The notes: generated by a model not told the origin, from the sequence alone. A stretch of 64,000 nucleotides of DNA from Oscarella lobularis (GCF_947507565.1 NC_089183.1:2356001-2420000); one strand, 5' to 3'. Shown: positions 1-11,440, counted from the stretch's first letter. Translations and numbers: made by a program.

Positions 1-2199
1 TCCTTCCTAAAGAAAATTAGGAATGAAAATAAAGCGTTATTAAATTGTCGTCAGGTAAATACGCTGTCAGACGTGCTGAGATCACACCCAGCTTCTAATA
101 GGAATTGTGCCACACGTTTGCATCCTTTCTTGGAAGCATAAAAGAATGCAGTACAACCGAACTAAAGGAAGCGAGCATAAGAGCACACTGTAAGAAATTT
201 TGCTGATCATACAGTGTCTCTCGAGAAAACGTTGCAGCCCTTTGCAATAAGCAGCCTGACCACATCTTCGTGAGAACCCCTCGAATCGCTTAGACAAGCA
301 GCAATGAGAGCTGTTCGTTTCTACGTAAAATCATGCAATTGAACGTCTAGGTGAATGGCTCAGCTAAACGGTATCCTCGTCTTACGTCTTTTAAATCAAC
401 AGTATTAGGATTAGAGCCGCAGTCGATTAAAAACTCGGCAATTAGCACATAGCCATTTGCACAAGCATGACGCAGCGCATCGCGTCCCAACTATCGAAAA
501 GGACGGGTCAGATTGAGTTTTGGTAATTCATGAACGTACGGCATCACGAAGGCGAATATTGCACCCTTTTGACAAAAGAAATTTGACGACTCTAATATTA
601 TTAGTTTTACAAGCAGCTATTAGAGGCGTTTCTCCCTTCAATAACACATACTCTAAACGACCATGAAACCAACAAATTCTTACCGAATTCGATTGCGCAT
701 CAACATTAGATCCTGAGTCAATAAGTTTCACGACATCAGTTAGGTAGCCACACAAACAAGCGCAGTGCAACGCACTATACGCTTAATCTACAGAGTACTG
801 GATGAACGTAGATCATTTATGAACAATCAAGAAATGTGCCTTTTGCCCCGTCTTCTGAAACGTATAAAACAGCGCCCGTCGCAACTTCGTCATTTTTGCT
901 GCAGCTTGAAGAACTTTCTTAGACTAAAAATATCTAATCCAGACGCTACTACGTAGCTGTGTGTAAAGAAGTACCCAAGTAATCAGCATTGTCTTTGCAT
1001 TCTAGAAATTGAAGACTTCTATCTTACCAAAGTCAAAGCGAAACTAGTTAATTAAAATACCTTGAGAGAGTCGGTAGGATCTTTGGCAGTGAATGAAATA
1101 TCTACAGAAAAGTTGTCAAAAGTAATGACGGGATACCCCGAAGTTTTGAGACACCTTGCGACGAAAGTTGAGTTACTCTTTCATGCAATTCTGACTGTGT
1201 CACTTCATTCTGTACATCTGCCATAGTATCAAGACAATAAAGGAGACCATGGCATTTGGCTAAAAGACGACGTCGCTTGTTTGCAGCTGTTTGCTCAACT
1301 GTAAGAAGAGCATGCCCTACTGTTGATACTATCACTGTCTGCTTCAAAAGATAAGTCAATTTGATAGGACGAAGGTTGTCAAACTCAATTTCAACTTCAG
1401 GGTCAAGTTGAATGAAAGGAATCAGTAATCGAGAATCATGAAGATTGCAGAGGAATCTCACAAAGTCTATTGCTTTAAGAGTGAGAATCACGTGACAACT
1501 TCCTGGCAGAATCTCTATATCTGTGAAGTCTAATAAGTTAGAAACCCTTCGAAAAATAATCTTTCGTTGCTTCTCAAAATTCTCCGTCGTTGTTTCTGGT
1601 AGAAAAATTCTTAAACCACAATGCTCGGAAAAGACAATTTCATTTCCAACTCGCTTCTCACGAGGATGTTTTAGTTTCATGCTAGAGAGACCTTGAAGAG
1701 AAACTTGAAGACTCTTTGTTTTCATTTCAGTCGTTGCTATGTTTGATTTAACTAAGCCTACGACACATTCATGGTGAGGCTGATACTCTTCCATTAACTT
1801 TTCATCAACAAAAATATTTAACACGTTGTCTCCCGAAGAAGTGTCAAAAGATTGTTCACATGATTGGCTTGCAGAGTCCACATCCTTCGATTCTTGCAGA
1901 GAAGGGTTTAAACAACAAAAGAGGTGATTCTTCCCATAGACTTGCTCTATCACGGCGCAGAAATTGTCAAACGATGGAGGCGGGAGACATTTTAGCGTTA
2001 GAAACAGTTTGCGAGCAATCTCCTTCGAGGTGATCTGAGAATCGTCAAGACTTTGAAGTAATTTCTCATATTTTTCGTCGCTGAGGCACTCTCTTTCGAG
2101 TAGTTTATCAAGGAGTTCTGCAGAAATAAGACCAGAGAGAGCAAAAACCGCTGTGCTCATCACAGGATTAAGAAAACGCTTCCATTTTGGGTCGCTCAT
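1..2199 (-). CDS. CARD-ankyrin repeat protein, 3' end off window
   Basis: Probable intracellular adaptor. The first exon (2,199 to 1,137) opens with an ATG followed by SDPKWKRFLNP. Residues of about 20-105 form a six-helix CARD/death-fold, with LLDKLLERECLSDEKYEKLL and later ARKLFLTLKCLPPP. About 250 residues without a recognisable domain follow. A 41-nt exon (1,061-1,101) joins in phase. Ankyrin repeats then lie in separate small exons: 684-774, 540-635, 386-490, 213-320, 63-161, and one starting at 6 that runs off the edge. Each exon has GT-AG borders and holds about one repeat (for example TPLIAAC, VVKFLLSKGCN, RDALRHACANGY, IAEFLIDCGSNPN). Most of these exons are phase-symmetric. CARD proteins recruit partners through CARD-CARD contacts; that this one acts in innate signalling is inference. 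The splicing between 780 and 1,060 is unresolved. Confidence 0.72.
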
Positions 2200-2389
2200 G
2201 TCGGCTCTACAGTGCAAGTTGGTCTGCGCTGCAGAGTAGCCAGACAGAGATGTGGCCTAACTACGACTTACGACAATCTTTCAGTACTTTTTCTTGAAGA
2301 CAACGCGAATTAACCCTCGAGAATGCGTTATCAAGAAGTGAGTAGATCAGCTCCACCCAACAACATACGGGTTCCTCCTACAGCGGCCT

Positions 2390-3490
2390 TCAAGTAAACG
2401 AAATTTCACCCAAAGCATCTCCGTCTAGCTTAGCCATCCTTCGCCTAGCGGCATCCTGGACGAGCGCAAACTTTTCTTTCTACAAGGCAGGTAGGTATTG
2501 GCGTTGGCATGCCTCGATCCGACCTGTTATCGCGGCGAAAAATGGTCTACTTCGTAACTCGCTCTGTCCTCTAGCTTACTGCATGTGAGGAACTCTCTCT
2601 GGCGGATTCCCGAAGTCCGATCAGAACCTCTACGTTCCTTCTATGCCTCTCTCATTCGATCGAGCAAGAGAACGCTAAAACATATTCTCGAGAAAGCATC
2701 GTGACCGTCTCGCGAGAAGCGGCACGATTCCGTTACATAGCGCCAAAATCTCTTCGAAAAGGCGATTGCATGCCTTCGTCGATCACGCGCGATACGCTCG
2801 ATCTGACGAACCATATATGCAGTAAATGAAAAAGAGACGCTGCAGTACGTGTAGCACATTTGGCGTTCTTCGTTAGGGAGTCATACTGACTTGGCTGAAC
2901 GAAAGAAACAAACTACTACAGTATTAGTGGATGAGCCGATGAAACGCTGTGGTTTTCTGAGGATGTGCACCTAGTTCACGTGTGGCTGGACGATATCACC
3001 CAGAACGACGGCGTTAGATAGCCAACGTGGAATTCATACCGTGCCTCTCCAACGGCGTTCAATCGACACTCATTGGACTCGTCTGCATGTGCACAGGCTC
3101 ATCAATGCAGCACATGATGCCATGTCATGCAATCTTCTGCTGCTGCTTCGTCACTCTCAACAGATGCCGCACGATATCCTAGTGAATTCTATCTGCGACA
3201 ACCTGTCGTCATTCCGAGCTTCCACAGGCCGTGAATTCCAATGTGGAAGTGTAGTCTGCAGGTTACCTATCGTATAAAATGCGTTGACATCGTTCCGATC
3301 CTACAATTCGTCGCAGAAGGTTCTCCATTTGCCCATGTTGGCCTTCATTTAGCAGCAGAACCGAGTCGAACATTAGGTCTCGGGTTGCGTTGTCGCGTTC
3401 GCGCTGATCTCGCGTCAGTCAGACCGTCGAACGCAATACTACTTCGAGTACGCGTCATATATTGACGGAAGGCGTAGCTCGATGGACGCA
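2390..3490. repeat. Dispersed repeat R1, copy 1
   Basis: About 1.1 kb matching, with many small indels, the blocks downstream of the SPRY channel genes (42,540-43,770 and 54,230-56,880). Shared landmarks are the stretch around ctacaaggcaggtaggtat, the stretch gatagccaacgtggaat, and cctgtcgtcgttccgagctt-like sequence near 3,210. The minus strand contains a protein-like stretch also seen in the other copies (KFALVQDAARRRMAKLDG at about 2,420-2,480). No intact reading frame spans the block. It may be the decayed 3' flank of a lost channel-gene copy or a separate dispersed repeat. Confidence 0.65.
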
Positions 3491-4135
3491 AGGCGGCGAT
3501 CGAGCGTCGCGCTTTGATCAAACAAAGCCCGTTCGAAGGAGTCGGCTGGCAAAGAGAGGCTGATCGAACTAGGCGATCGAGTTTCTTCGCAGTGCCCGTA
3601 CGGCACGTGAGCGTGTCCTTTCTCCGACTCTTGTTTCGCCGCGATTCAGATGTACGTGCCACCACCGGAAGCCTTCAATTTTTTTGTAACGACGCCTGTG
3701 CAAGCGATACAAGCGTACATGTGTCACAAATCATCCATGGGTGCAAAATGTCAGAGGAAAAGGACACGAAGTAGTAGGCGGGTGACCCTCGCGACCTATG
3801 GATTAATCAGCATCAGATTACGGTATTTCGTAGAATTACTCTGTCGTGGTTTGATTGAGGGTCACGTAGGGATACGTCACCGTCCCGTATCAACCGCGTG
3901 ACGATCATGTGACGATCACGTGGTCTATACGGGGATATCTGAGATCGCTTCTCCTCTTCCCTGATCCTCCTATAAGCGAGCGGGAACAAATCAATTTAAA
4001 GTAGGTTTAGAATGCTGTCTTTAGGAATTTCTTTGTTCGATGAAGTGTTTTGTGCGGTTATTTCATCGCATTGTTTTACATATGGTCTTTCTTTCCGGCA
4101 GCAAAACGTCGCTTAATGTTACTAATTTGAAAAAA
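3491..4135. promoter_or_regulatory. Upstream region of the Kelch-kinase gene, candidate promoter
   Basis: No gene is seen here. At 3,898-3,922 the ten-base word gtgacgatca occurs twice, spaced 11 bp apart, and the second copy runs into a CACGTG E-box (3,917-3,922). A weak TATA-like cctataag lies near 3,970. These features sit 150-240 bp before the likely start codon at 4,136, so a promoter role is plausible but unproven. Confidence 0.3.
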
Positions 4136-7017
4136 ATGGCTAGAAGGTCCTCACCCGAGCCTCGATCATTGCACGAGAGTGCGTTGATCGGGGATGAATT
4201 GCATGTCTTCGGTGGAAGAACTGCAGAGAAATCATACTTTCCCCGCAATGAAATCTGGACGTGCAATGTTCGAGAAGAGAAAAGATGGGTTCGCCGTTTA
4301 GCCGAAGGAAAGAATATTCCTCCGCCTTGCCATGGAGCACGATGCATCGTCATCGATGGCATAATGTATTCGTACGGGGGAGCGAAAGAAGGCGGTGGTC
4401 TTCTTGGAGAGGTGTTTGGTTTGGAACCAAAGAAAATGAAATGGATCAAAGTGGCCACGCCTCCCCGTAAAAAGCACCCATGCCAACGGTCCTACTGCTG
4501 TTTGTGGGCCATTGGAAGAAGAATGATAATGTTTGGAGGAGTAGTCGGAACTGTTCCTCAAGAACTTCTGCAATCAGGAGCAGAAACCTTCTGGGGAGTA
4601 AATAACGAGATTTATGAATTTCATTTTGAGGAGGGAAGAGAGAAAGGTAATAATAATTAGTGCTGTGCAAGGATAATTTTAGGGTTGATCATTAGGTTAT
4701 TGGTTGGATGCTGAATTAAGTGGAGAAAGACCTGTTCCACGCTCTCATGCTGCCATGGAAGCAATTGATGAATGCCGAGGATTACTCCATGGAGGGTGGG
4801 GTGGTTGGGGAGGTTACCTCGACGACGCATTTGCCGTTGATTTGCGCAACAAGGTGAATCATACGTTTAGATGAAACCAGAAATAAATCTTGAAATAGAA
4901 ATGGATTTGTATCAATTTCCTTCCGAAGCCATCAGCTCGATCCGGTCACCAAATCTGTCGACTTGTGAAAAGAGGATTTGAAGAAAAGAATATCTTTGTA
5001 CTGTTCGGCGGTTCTTGTGTAGACAAATCGGAAGAAGAAGACAGCGGATACGTACTGGATTTTGACAAACAAAAATCTTACGAGGTACATTACTTTATTA
5101 ATGATTTAAATATTACCGAAAATATCATGATGCCTAGATCGACTTGACGCCTGATAACCCTGCGGTTTTGTACCACACACTTCACTGTGTTGCTGGTCAA
5201 GACGGCTCTGCTCATCTCATTCTTTCTGGGGGCAATGACAGAAGAGGATGCAAGAAAATGTTGCGAATCATTTCACTTGGTAATTATTTCCCATTTATGG
5301 AAAAGAGATCATGTGATTTGAAAGGTCCTTTGAACAAATTCTACATGAGGATTGAGGCTCTCCTCCTCCCTCGGTCTACATCAGTTCCATCTTCAGTGGT
5401 TCAACGAAGCATACGAGACGCCGAGCAGCGAATTGAGAAAATGAGGTTAATAAGATGTTTTCATGCAGAATAGGAATATTTTTAAGCAATCAAGCGCTCT
5501 AATTTAGAGAACAATACGAAGAACTTCAAGAGGAAATGTAAGATATTATTTTTTTCTTTCCGCTCTACCTTTGTTCATGCAGGTCAGAGTGTGTTTCTCA
5601 TAGCCATGATCTTCAACGCCAACTGGATCTTCATCGGTAAGCACTTTTACCGTTTTTATGACTTTACGCTAAATATTGATAACAGCGTACGTTTTGATTC
5701 CTTGCAATCTGAATGTAGAAAACTCGAGGCAGAAAAGTTGGGAAAAAAGCCTAAAGATATTGAACAATTTTATTGTGTGCGTTAGGTTAGATAAAGTAAC
5801 TCAGTGCCGCACACTCGAGGCCCAGTGCCAATCTGTTGAAACGGAGAAGTAAGAAAAATGTCTACACTCTTATGAATAGCATACTGAATTGCACATCGTC
5901 TCTGTTTCTAGAAATGAAATCAGGATTCTTCTCCATGATGAACGTCAGTCATTCCAGACTCAACGACAAGCCTTGGAGTTACAATGCCAAGGGCTCAGCT
6001 CTCAACGTCAAACTCTGCAAGATTCACTTGAAGAATCTCGACGCAGCCTCGACCAATTTCTTGAAGTTCTAAGCATTAGCCCGCAACAAATTCATCTCAC
6101 TGAAGACAAGCTAGGAACAGGAGCTTATTCAGGTCAACTCACAAAAGAAAGGTTCTTTACTGCTCTAATTTAAAATCAAATTTTCAATTTCAGACGTGTT
6201 CATTGGCGATTGGCACGGTATGCAAGTTGCCGTCAAAAAATTTCACGATTTGATAACGACAGAAAGAACAATTCCTCTTTTTCAAAGCGAAGTTCTCACA
6301 GCTAGTCGACTTCATCATCCTAACATTGTGCGAGTGTGCGGAGCAATAGTGAGACCCGGTCTACCATTTCAAATAATCACCGAATTACTCGAGGGCTCTG
6401 TCAGTGAAGTGATAGACGCTGCTCACTTGTGCGGCTCTTACCTTTCTAATTACGAACAGCTCTCAATTGCAGTTGACATGACGTCAGCTATTACCTATCT
6501 GCACGAGCTTTATCGTCGTCCTTACGTTCACGGCGATATTCGTCCGACGAACGTATTGGTGACGATGGATATGAGAGCCAAAGTGGCTGATTTAGGGTCT
6601 GCTCACCTGTTGGACAGCTCTCGATCTTCTGGTCCTATGAGTGCTCTGTACGTTGCGCCGGAGAGGCTTCCACCGACGGGTGAGCGAAGTTCGTTGTCTA
6701 GCGATGTGTACAGTTTAGGCGTTTCGCTGATTGAAATATTCACTGGTGTGGGGCCAATTCCGGCGGAGAGAAGTTGTCAGCTGAGCCGGATCATGAATCG
6801 GGCTAAGTTGCACGCGATCTGCTTAAGAATGACTGCGGGACGGGACAGAGTAAGAGACCGTCCCTCGAGCGGCGAATCCCTCCAAGTTATAAGAAGGGAA
6901 ATCGCTGAACTTCAAAGTGCCGGCTTTCTGTTGAAGAAGAGGTTAGTAAAAGGAAAGTTTGTAGCCGGAGAAGAGAATCGTCGTCACGTCGTTACCCTGT
7001 CCGATATTCTTATTTAG
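4136..7017 (+). CDS. Kelch-repeat, coiled-coil protein kinase (TKL-like)
   Basis: A predicted cytosolic kinase built from three parts. Kelch motifs fill exons 4,136-4,646, 4,696-4,853, 4,899-5,084 and from 5,138 (LHVFGG, MYSYGG, RMIMFGG, LFGGS, LILSGGN, plus W..P.P.R.GH patterns). Several very short exons (about 5,510-5,850) and 5,912-6,132 encode Gln/Glu/Leu-rich coiled coil. The kinase domain starts at the end of that exon (GTGAYS of the glycine loop) and fills exon 6,194-7,017. Visible kinase features are VAVKKF with the ATP lysine, HGDIRPTN as the catalytic loop (Gly in place of the usual Arg, with the Asp kept), VADLG for DFG, VAPERLP for APE, and SSDVYSLGVSLIEI of helix F. Exon phases agree where checked. 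The upstream in-frame Met at 4,040 was not chosen because Kelch homology begins after 4,136. The substrate is unknown. Confidence 0.75.
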
Positions 7018-8035
7018 ATTGAGCAGTTGATACTGACATTTTTTCGTTCTTTTTTATTACATTAATTACATTGCGTTTTCTGTCACAAGTCAATGCTTCC
7101 CCGGTTGCAGTCAGCCGTCACGGTTCTATCGCTGAATTCTTCGTTGTCGTCGTCGTCGTCTTCATGGTAACGCACTAACAGTAACTGGCCCTCTCGTCGG
7201 CGGCACGGTCATTTGGATGCCCCGCTGCTTCGTCGGTGACACAGATTCCTTATCCTAATTCGTCCCTTGGATTGGCACTCGAAGGAGCCGGTTTTCGGCG
7301 CGCTACGGTGGTGTCGCGCGACGTTCAAGAAGTTTGAGACTTGATGGCGAAAGTTCGTCGCGATTTGGGTGGTGCCCTTCGATCTGCCGCTTGTTTCGCG
7401 TGCATTTGCGTCGAGCGTCGAGACGACGTCTCGTCCGGATAATCGTCGGATTTTTTTACACTCGATGCGAGCGCTCTTAAATTCCCGGCGTTCCCGTCGT
7501 CGCTTGAGGTCGTGAGGATGAGGCGGACGCAGGTGCCGACGACGATGATGACGACGACGCTGATAATCGAAGAGATCAAGAGCGCTAGCTCCGAGAAGCG
7601 CAAGCGTCTTGAAACGTTTCAACATGCTTTTCACGTTTGCTTTTGGATTTCTGACGTTACCCAGCTAAATTTGTTGCCTTCTTCTTTCATATCTTCTGAT
7701 GGCAGTTTTATAGTTTTTAGCACGGTACCAGCTGGTGTACTTTTTGACGTTGACTAGAGTGACTGCATGCACTGAGAAGTAACGTTTAGAGAATTTAAAT
7801 AATTAATAAATTAATTGAAAGACGAGCGTGCTCTATTTCTCTTTTTTTTACGTACCGCAAGACGGCCACTTGTTTAGAAAAGCCATTATCTGACAGCTTT
7901 ACGTTGAAAGAGACCGGCGGCAAGGTTAGCTATATCATGGTCATTTAACGAGCTTAGTCCGGGTTCAATCCGACAATCACGTGCCAAGCGCCTGCACCAC
8001 GCGGACGGATTTTCGCTCTCTGTGCATCAAGAGGA
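7018..8035 (-). CDS. Possible single-pass membrane protein exon(s)
   Basis: The minus strand around 7,325-7,603 has an open stretch with a strong hydrophobic helix (LALLISSIISVVVIIVVGTC). An arginine and a Ser/Asp-rich, then basic tail follow, as expected of a single-pass membrane protein. An exon-like piece lies upstream at about 7,640-7,745 (includes PSEDMKEEG), ending in a GT donor, but its phase does not join cleanly. The rest of the interval shows short GTC/GAC triplet repeats near 7,150 and nothing I can assign. I do not recognise a family. It could be a short transmembrane gene, or a fortuitous open stretch in Val/Ile codon-rich repeats. Confidence 0.25.
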
Positions 8036-9171
8036 ATGACGGTGAGCGTTTTCTCGGTTGCATTTGTTTACTCCATGGGCTTGTTAGCGCGTATATTTTG
8101 TATTATCGTTGCCTCATGTCGTTTTGGGGCGTCGTGTCGACGAGCCATTCGCTGCCGTAGACTGCAAAGGCTTCGAAAACAATGTTTCTCACCTTTAGCC
8201 ACTGTGTGGCGGTAGCGAGAAGTAACGATCCTATTGGGGGCCCCTTATACCGGCTAGCTGTCTGTCAACCGGCTTACATTTCTATCTGTTCAGGAATTTC
8301 TTCCAATGTCGCGCCTTCACGTCGAGCTCAGCGAAAACTACGAATTTTACATCAAAAGCTGCTTTGAAATTGAAAAATTTGAACTTATGAAATTCTGCGA
8401 CATTGGTTTGCACCGGAAGCACGCCTTGCAAACTCTAGAGCGCCATTTCGGAGCTCCTAAACAAGGTATCACACGCACGATATCGTAACCTTCATTGAGA
8501 CAATAGTTGCAATAATAAATTATAGCCGCCGATTTTGAGCCGGGTCTTTTCGTCCTATCTGACGAAGCGACTCGCACTGGGCTTTTCAGAGCGTGCAATA
8601 ACTTTTGGTCGTGCGAAAGCGCCAATCCAGAACGAATTGAAACGATGTCGGTTCCAGCGCACGATTACCCACGCAATGGGAATTCCCGTGGGAGAAGATC
8701 ATTTCAATAGAAAAGAAAGCGACGGCAGTCGATCACGCTTTTGCATCGAACGACTCTCTATTCCCATCGAACGTCGAGAACGTCTTCGCCGCCGTAGTTC
8801 TTAGCGGGACAGAAGCCACGTTCGAAAGAGCGTGCGCGGAATTCGTTACTGGGCTTCGCCGTCTTCCGGAGGGCGACTTTTTCTTTGTCGATCTTTGGCG
8901 AAAAGGGCGTCTTGTGTTCTTTCTTGCGCCATTCGACGACGTGTTCATGTCATTGCGGAGATTGAATGAAAGTTAGTAGATTAATTTTTGTGGGTAAAAA
9001 TTATTTCGCTATATAGCTTGTCTATTCTAAGGTGCAGAAAATCTTGTCAGAAAATCGAAAGAAAGTAACTACCGTAGACATGTGTACCTTGTTTTCACTG
9101 GGTTCTTTTTCTTCTCTCTATAGTTCTGCAGAAGTGCGCGTAGATAAAGTTGAAGTCGGAGAAATGCGTGA
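8036..9171 (+). CDS. Unrecognised multi-exon gene running into assembly gap
   Basis: A two-codon first exon (ATG ACG at 8,036-8,041, donor gtgagc) joins in phase to 8,294-8,465 (EFLPMSRLHVELSENYEF onwards). That joins in phase to the exon starting at 8,526 (DFEPGLFVLSDEATRTGLF). Within this last exon the protein-like reading changes frame at about 8,640-8,670. The second frame is convincing to 8,976 (TEATFERACAEFV, EGDFFFVDLWRKGRLVFFL). A further acceptor with a polypyrimidine tract leads to SAEVRVDKVEVGEM just before the gap at 9,172. No family is recognised. The frame change means a sequencing error, a recent pseudogene, or a mis-modelled splice. The downstream end is hidden in the gap. Confidence 0.4.
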
Positions 9172-9371
9172 NNNNNNNNNNNNNNNNNNNNNNNNNNNNN
9201 NNNNNNNNNNNNNNNNNNNNNNNNNNNNNNNNNNNNNNNNNNNNNNNNNNNNNNNNNNNNNNNNNNNNNNNNNNNNNNNNNNNNNNNNNNNNNNNNNNNN
9301 NNNNNNNNNNNNNNNNNNNNNNNNNNNNNNNNNNNNNNNNNNNNNNNNNNNNNNNNNNNNNNNNNNNNNNN
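9172..9371. other. Assembly gap of 200 N
   Basis: Exactly 200 N, probably a scaffold gap of nominal size. The sequence right of the gap (from 9,372) is paralogous to the region left of 33,231 read on the minus strand, so the gap may lie inside a duplicated segment. Confidence 0.99.
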
Positions 9372-9833
9372 CTTCAGGAACGCATGTGGAGGCGAGGATA
9401 CGAGCTACTCTAGACATTCACAATGTTGCTGATAACCTCTTTCGTCTTTGCCTGAGTCAGTTGCGGGGGAAACCGACGACCCCAAGTTATTTCTACCAAA
9501 AAAACTTACTGAAGCACACGCGATTTGGAGTTCGGACGGCGTTGCCTATGTGCAGAAGGCGCCTCGGCTAATTCCAGGAGTGAATAGACACGCAGAAAGC
9601 GTGCTAAAACGTCGAATCGGTCCGAACGTGTGGCGATGAAATCCGGGCTTTTGCCTTTTGAGCTACGGGACTACAATGTACGATCCGACTCATTCGCGAT
9701 CTTTCAGAAGCTATTGTGCGTCATAGAGAGACGAAACAGACTGGTACGCGTTGTAACACTCGTTTTTTTAGTAGGCAGATGTCGTTCCTCGTCTGCTGCC
9801 GTCATCTCCGCTTCCTATATCTAGACTAGGGTT
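9372..9833 (+). repeat. 5S upstream flank, copy 1 (inverted copy at 32,639-33,231)
   Basis: About 460 bp upstream of the 5S gene matches, in opposite orientation, 32,639-33,231 upstream of the second 5S gene. Matching landmarks are cattcacaatgttgctgat, ttggagttcggacggcgttg and cgtcgaatcggtccgaacg. Divergence is visible (substitutions, and indels including a longer stretch after ccgggctttt in copy 2). Part of it reads as an open frame on the plus strand in both copies (AIWSSDGVAYVQKA), but many differences change amino acids. I therefore treat it as duplicated flank and not as a gene. Confidence 0.8.
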
Positions 9834-9950
9834 ATCTACGGCCATACCACGTTGAAAGCACCGGCTCTCGTCCGATCACCGAAGTTAAGCAACGTAGGGC
9901 CCGGATACTACTTGGATGGGAGACCGCCTGGGAACACCGGTGCCGTAGAC
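9834..9950 (+). rRNA. 5S ribosomal RNA
   Basis: Full-length 5S rRNA of 117 nt. It starts in tctacggccataccac and includes the internal control region gttaagcaacgtagggc, gatgggagaccgcctgggaa and a 3' gccgtaga that pairs with the 5' end. A Pol III terminator TTTT follows at 9,951-9,954. It differs slightly from the second copy at 32,521-32,638 (for example one G fewer before the last helix). Confidence 0.95.
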
Positions 9951-10247
9951 TTTTCTTCCTGTAGAAATTTTATTTCAGCTCACCTTCATTTCTTATCTTC
10001 AATAGCCTGCAGCTTCTGACGAGTACTGTAGCTGGCAACGAATACAGTAGTAATTCTATAAGTTTTTGATAGGCTGTTAATGTGCATGCTTGCGTGCTCA
10101 GCGAATGCAGGTAAAAGCAATGTTTTGAAACGCAGGTCCTTCATCTTTTCTAATTGACAAAAACAAAAATTGAAATGATACAGTTTCAAGTGTGACACAC
10201 TGTCTATGGTATGTTTGACGTCTAAAAGAGCCAGCCAAAGTCCTGTT
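9951..10247. other. 3' flank of BTB-BACK gene
   Basis: No gene seen. From about 10,180 the sequence is paralogous to 59,605-59,720, i.e. the shared 3' flank of the BTB-BACK gene and its broken copy. Confidence 0.6.
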
Positions 10248-11059
10248 TCACCAGGGAGAAGCAATAGGTTTAAGATATGTTGGTCCGAACACAATCTTAG
10301 ATGTACCGTGTAATTTTGATAGGTTACACTGTTCATCTAGAATCTTCTTGATGGCCTTTACTGGTATTATACGGACATCATCATCATTTGGATCTTTTTT
10401 GGGGTACCGTAGAAGAACCTTCTCGACGTCATTTGGAATGCGAGAAAAAACGTGTTGAATTCGTTTCTCAAGTAATCGACTTTTACTTGAGAACTCCAAA
10501 GTTCCAAAGACGCGGTCGTTTAGAATTTGGCGAAATGAAAAGTGACTCCACACGTAACTCAGAGCGCGTTTTTTCAGACGAGGCAACTTGTAGCTTTCGG
10601 CCAAGGCAATTGAACTCATATCAAAGTCGCTTTTGGTAAGCAAAGCTTTCTCGCACGTTCTTTTTATTCCTAGCATGAGGAACTCTTCAGCAAGAGGTAA
10701 GATGCGGTTAATCACACGCTCTAAGAATATTTGATACTAGATCAATGTTCCCATTTTGTAATTGCTTTATTGCACTTGCCAGTTTGACTCTTGTGCGGAG
10801 GATACAATACCAGGAACAGGTCAAGCACGTCAGTGGCTGTTTTTCCTTTCAGGGTCGCCGTCTTTGTCTTCCCTTCTGCAAATTTGGCCTCAGCGAAGAG
10901 GGTTTCGAAAAAGGGCGAGGCCACGCTGAGCACGCTCTGATGAACGTGAAATACACTTACACTGTCCTCGACGATCAACGTAGCGTCGCTGTTCTTCCAC
11001 GGTTTCTTAAAGTCGGGAAAAGAGATGGAATCATCACGATCAGAATCGTAATCGCTCAT
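10248..11059 (-). CDS. BTB-BACK domain protein
   Basis: Two exons. Exon 1 (11,059 to 10,780) starts MSDYDSDRDDSISFPDF and encodes a BTB/POZ domain (DATLIVEDS, FHVHQSVLSVASPFFETLF, DVLDLFLVLYPPHK). Exon 2 (10,720 to 10,248) encodes the BACK-type helices (RILPLAEEFLMLGIKR, CEKALL, ALAESYKLPRLKKRAL). The intron (10,721-10,779, 59 nt) is best read as GC-AG. The donor GCAAGT after codon base 1 and the acceptor CTTAG give an uninterrupted 250-residue protein, while a GT donor does not fit. BTB-BACK proteins commonly act as substrate adaptors for cullin-3 ligases; no Kelch or MATH domain is attached here. Broken relatives lie at 33.5, 34.2, 45.1, 45.7 and 59.6 kb. Confidence 0.75.
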
Positions 11060-11393
11060 TTCTGCGAGTACGCGTAGTAAGTGCAGGTGAGCTGTATCGC
11101 TATCTATTCATTTACGACCTACATGATGAGAAGTCTAAAGCAGCGTTTTCTCCTATACTTTATTTTTCATAGCTGTGGAGCAGACGGTGTAGACATCATG
11201 TACTTTGGCTAACACTACCGTAATTGATTACGTTTACTGAAACGATTCCTATCTCTCTCTCATATGAGATGGTGCTCTGTTTACGTTTTGAATCCCTAGA
11301 ATTTTCATCAGTGGAGTCATTATGTAGGGGGAGGCCGTAAATAAAAAGAGAGCGATTCAGCTCATGTGCAAAGAGCTATCCCTACTTGTAGCA
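11060..11393. other. 5' flank of BTB-BACK gene
   Basis: No gene seen. About 11,080-11,290 matches 60,168-60,410 next to the broken BTB copy (shared gtgagctgtatcgct, ctaaagcag and ggtgctctgttnacg-like words), so this is the common promoter side of the family. Confidence 0.55.
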
Positions 11394-11440
11394 ATGAGCG
11401 ATTATGATTCTGATGGCAATGAATCCATCAGTTGGTCAAT
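11394..11440 (+). pseudogene. 5' fragment of a BTB-BACK family gene
   Basis: An ATG followed by codons for SDYDSDGNESISW closely resembles the N-terminus of the BTB-BACK protein at 11,059 (MSDYDSDRDDSISF), but on the opposite strand. No BTB domain follows. This is a stranded 5' scrap, about 330 bp from and head to head with the intact gene. Confidence 0.5.

Noticed and set aside
3041-3465. Plus-strand open stretches inside R1 copy 1
   Set aside because: Not open in the other R1 copies; likely chance.
9448-9639. Small gene upstream of the first 5S
   Set aside because: Open in both copies, but most differences between the copies change amino acids and no start or splice context is convincing.
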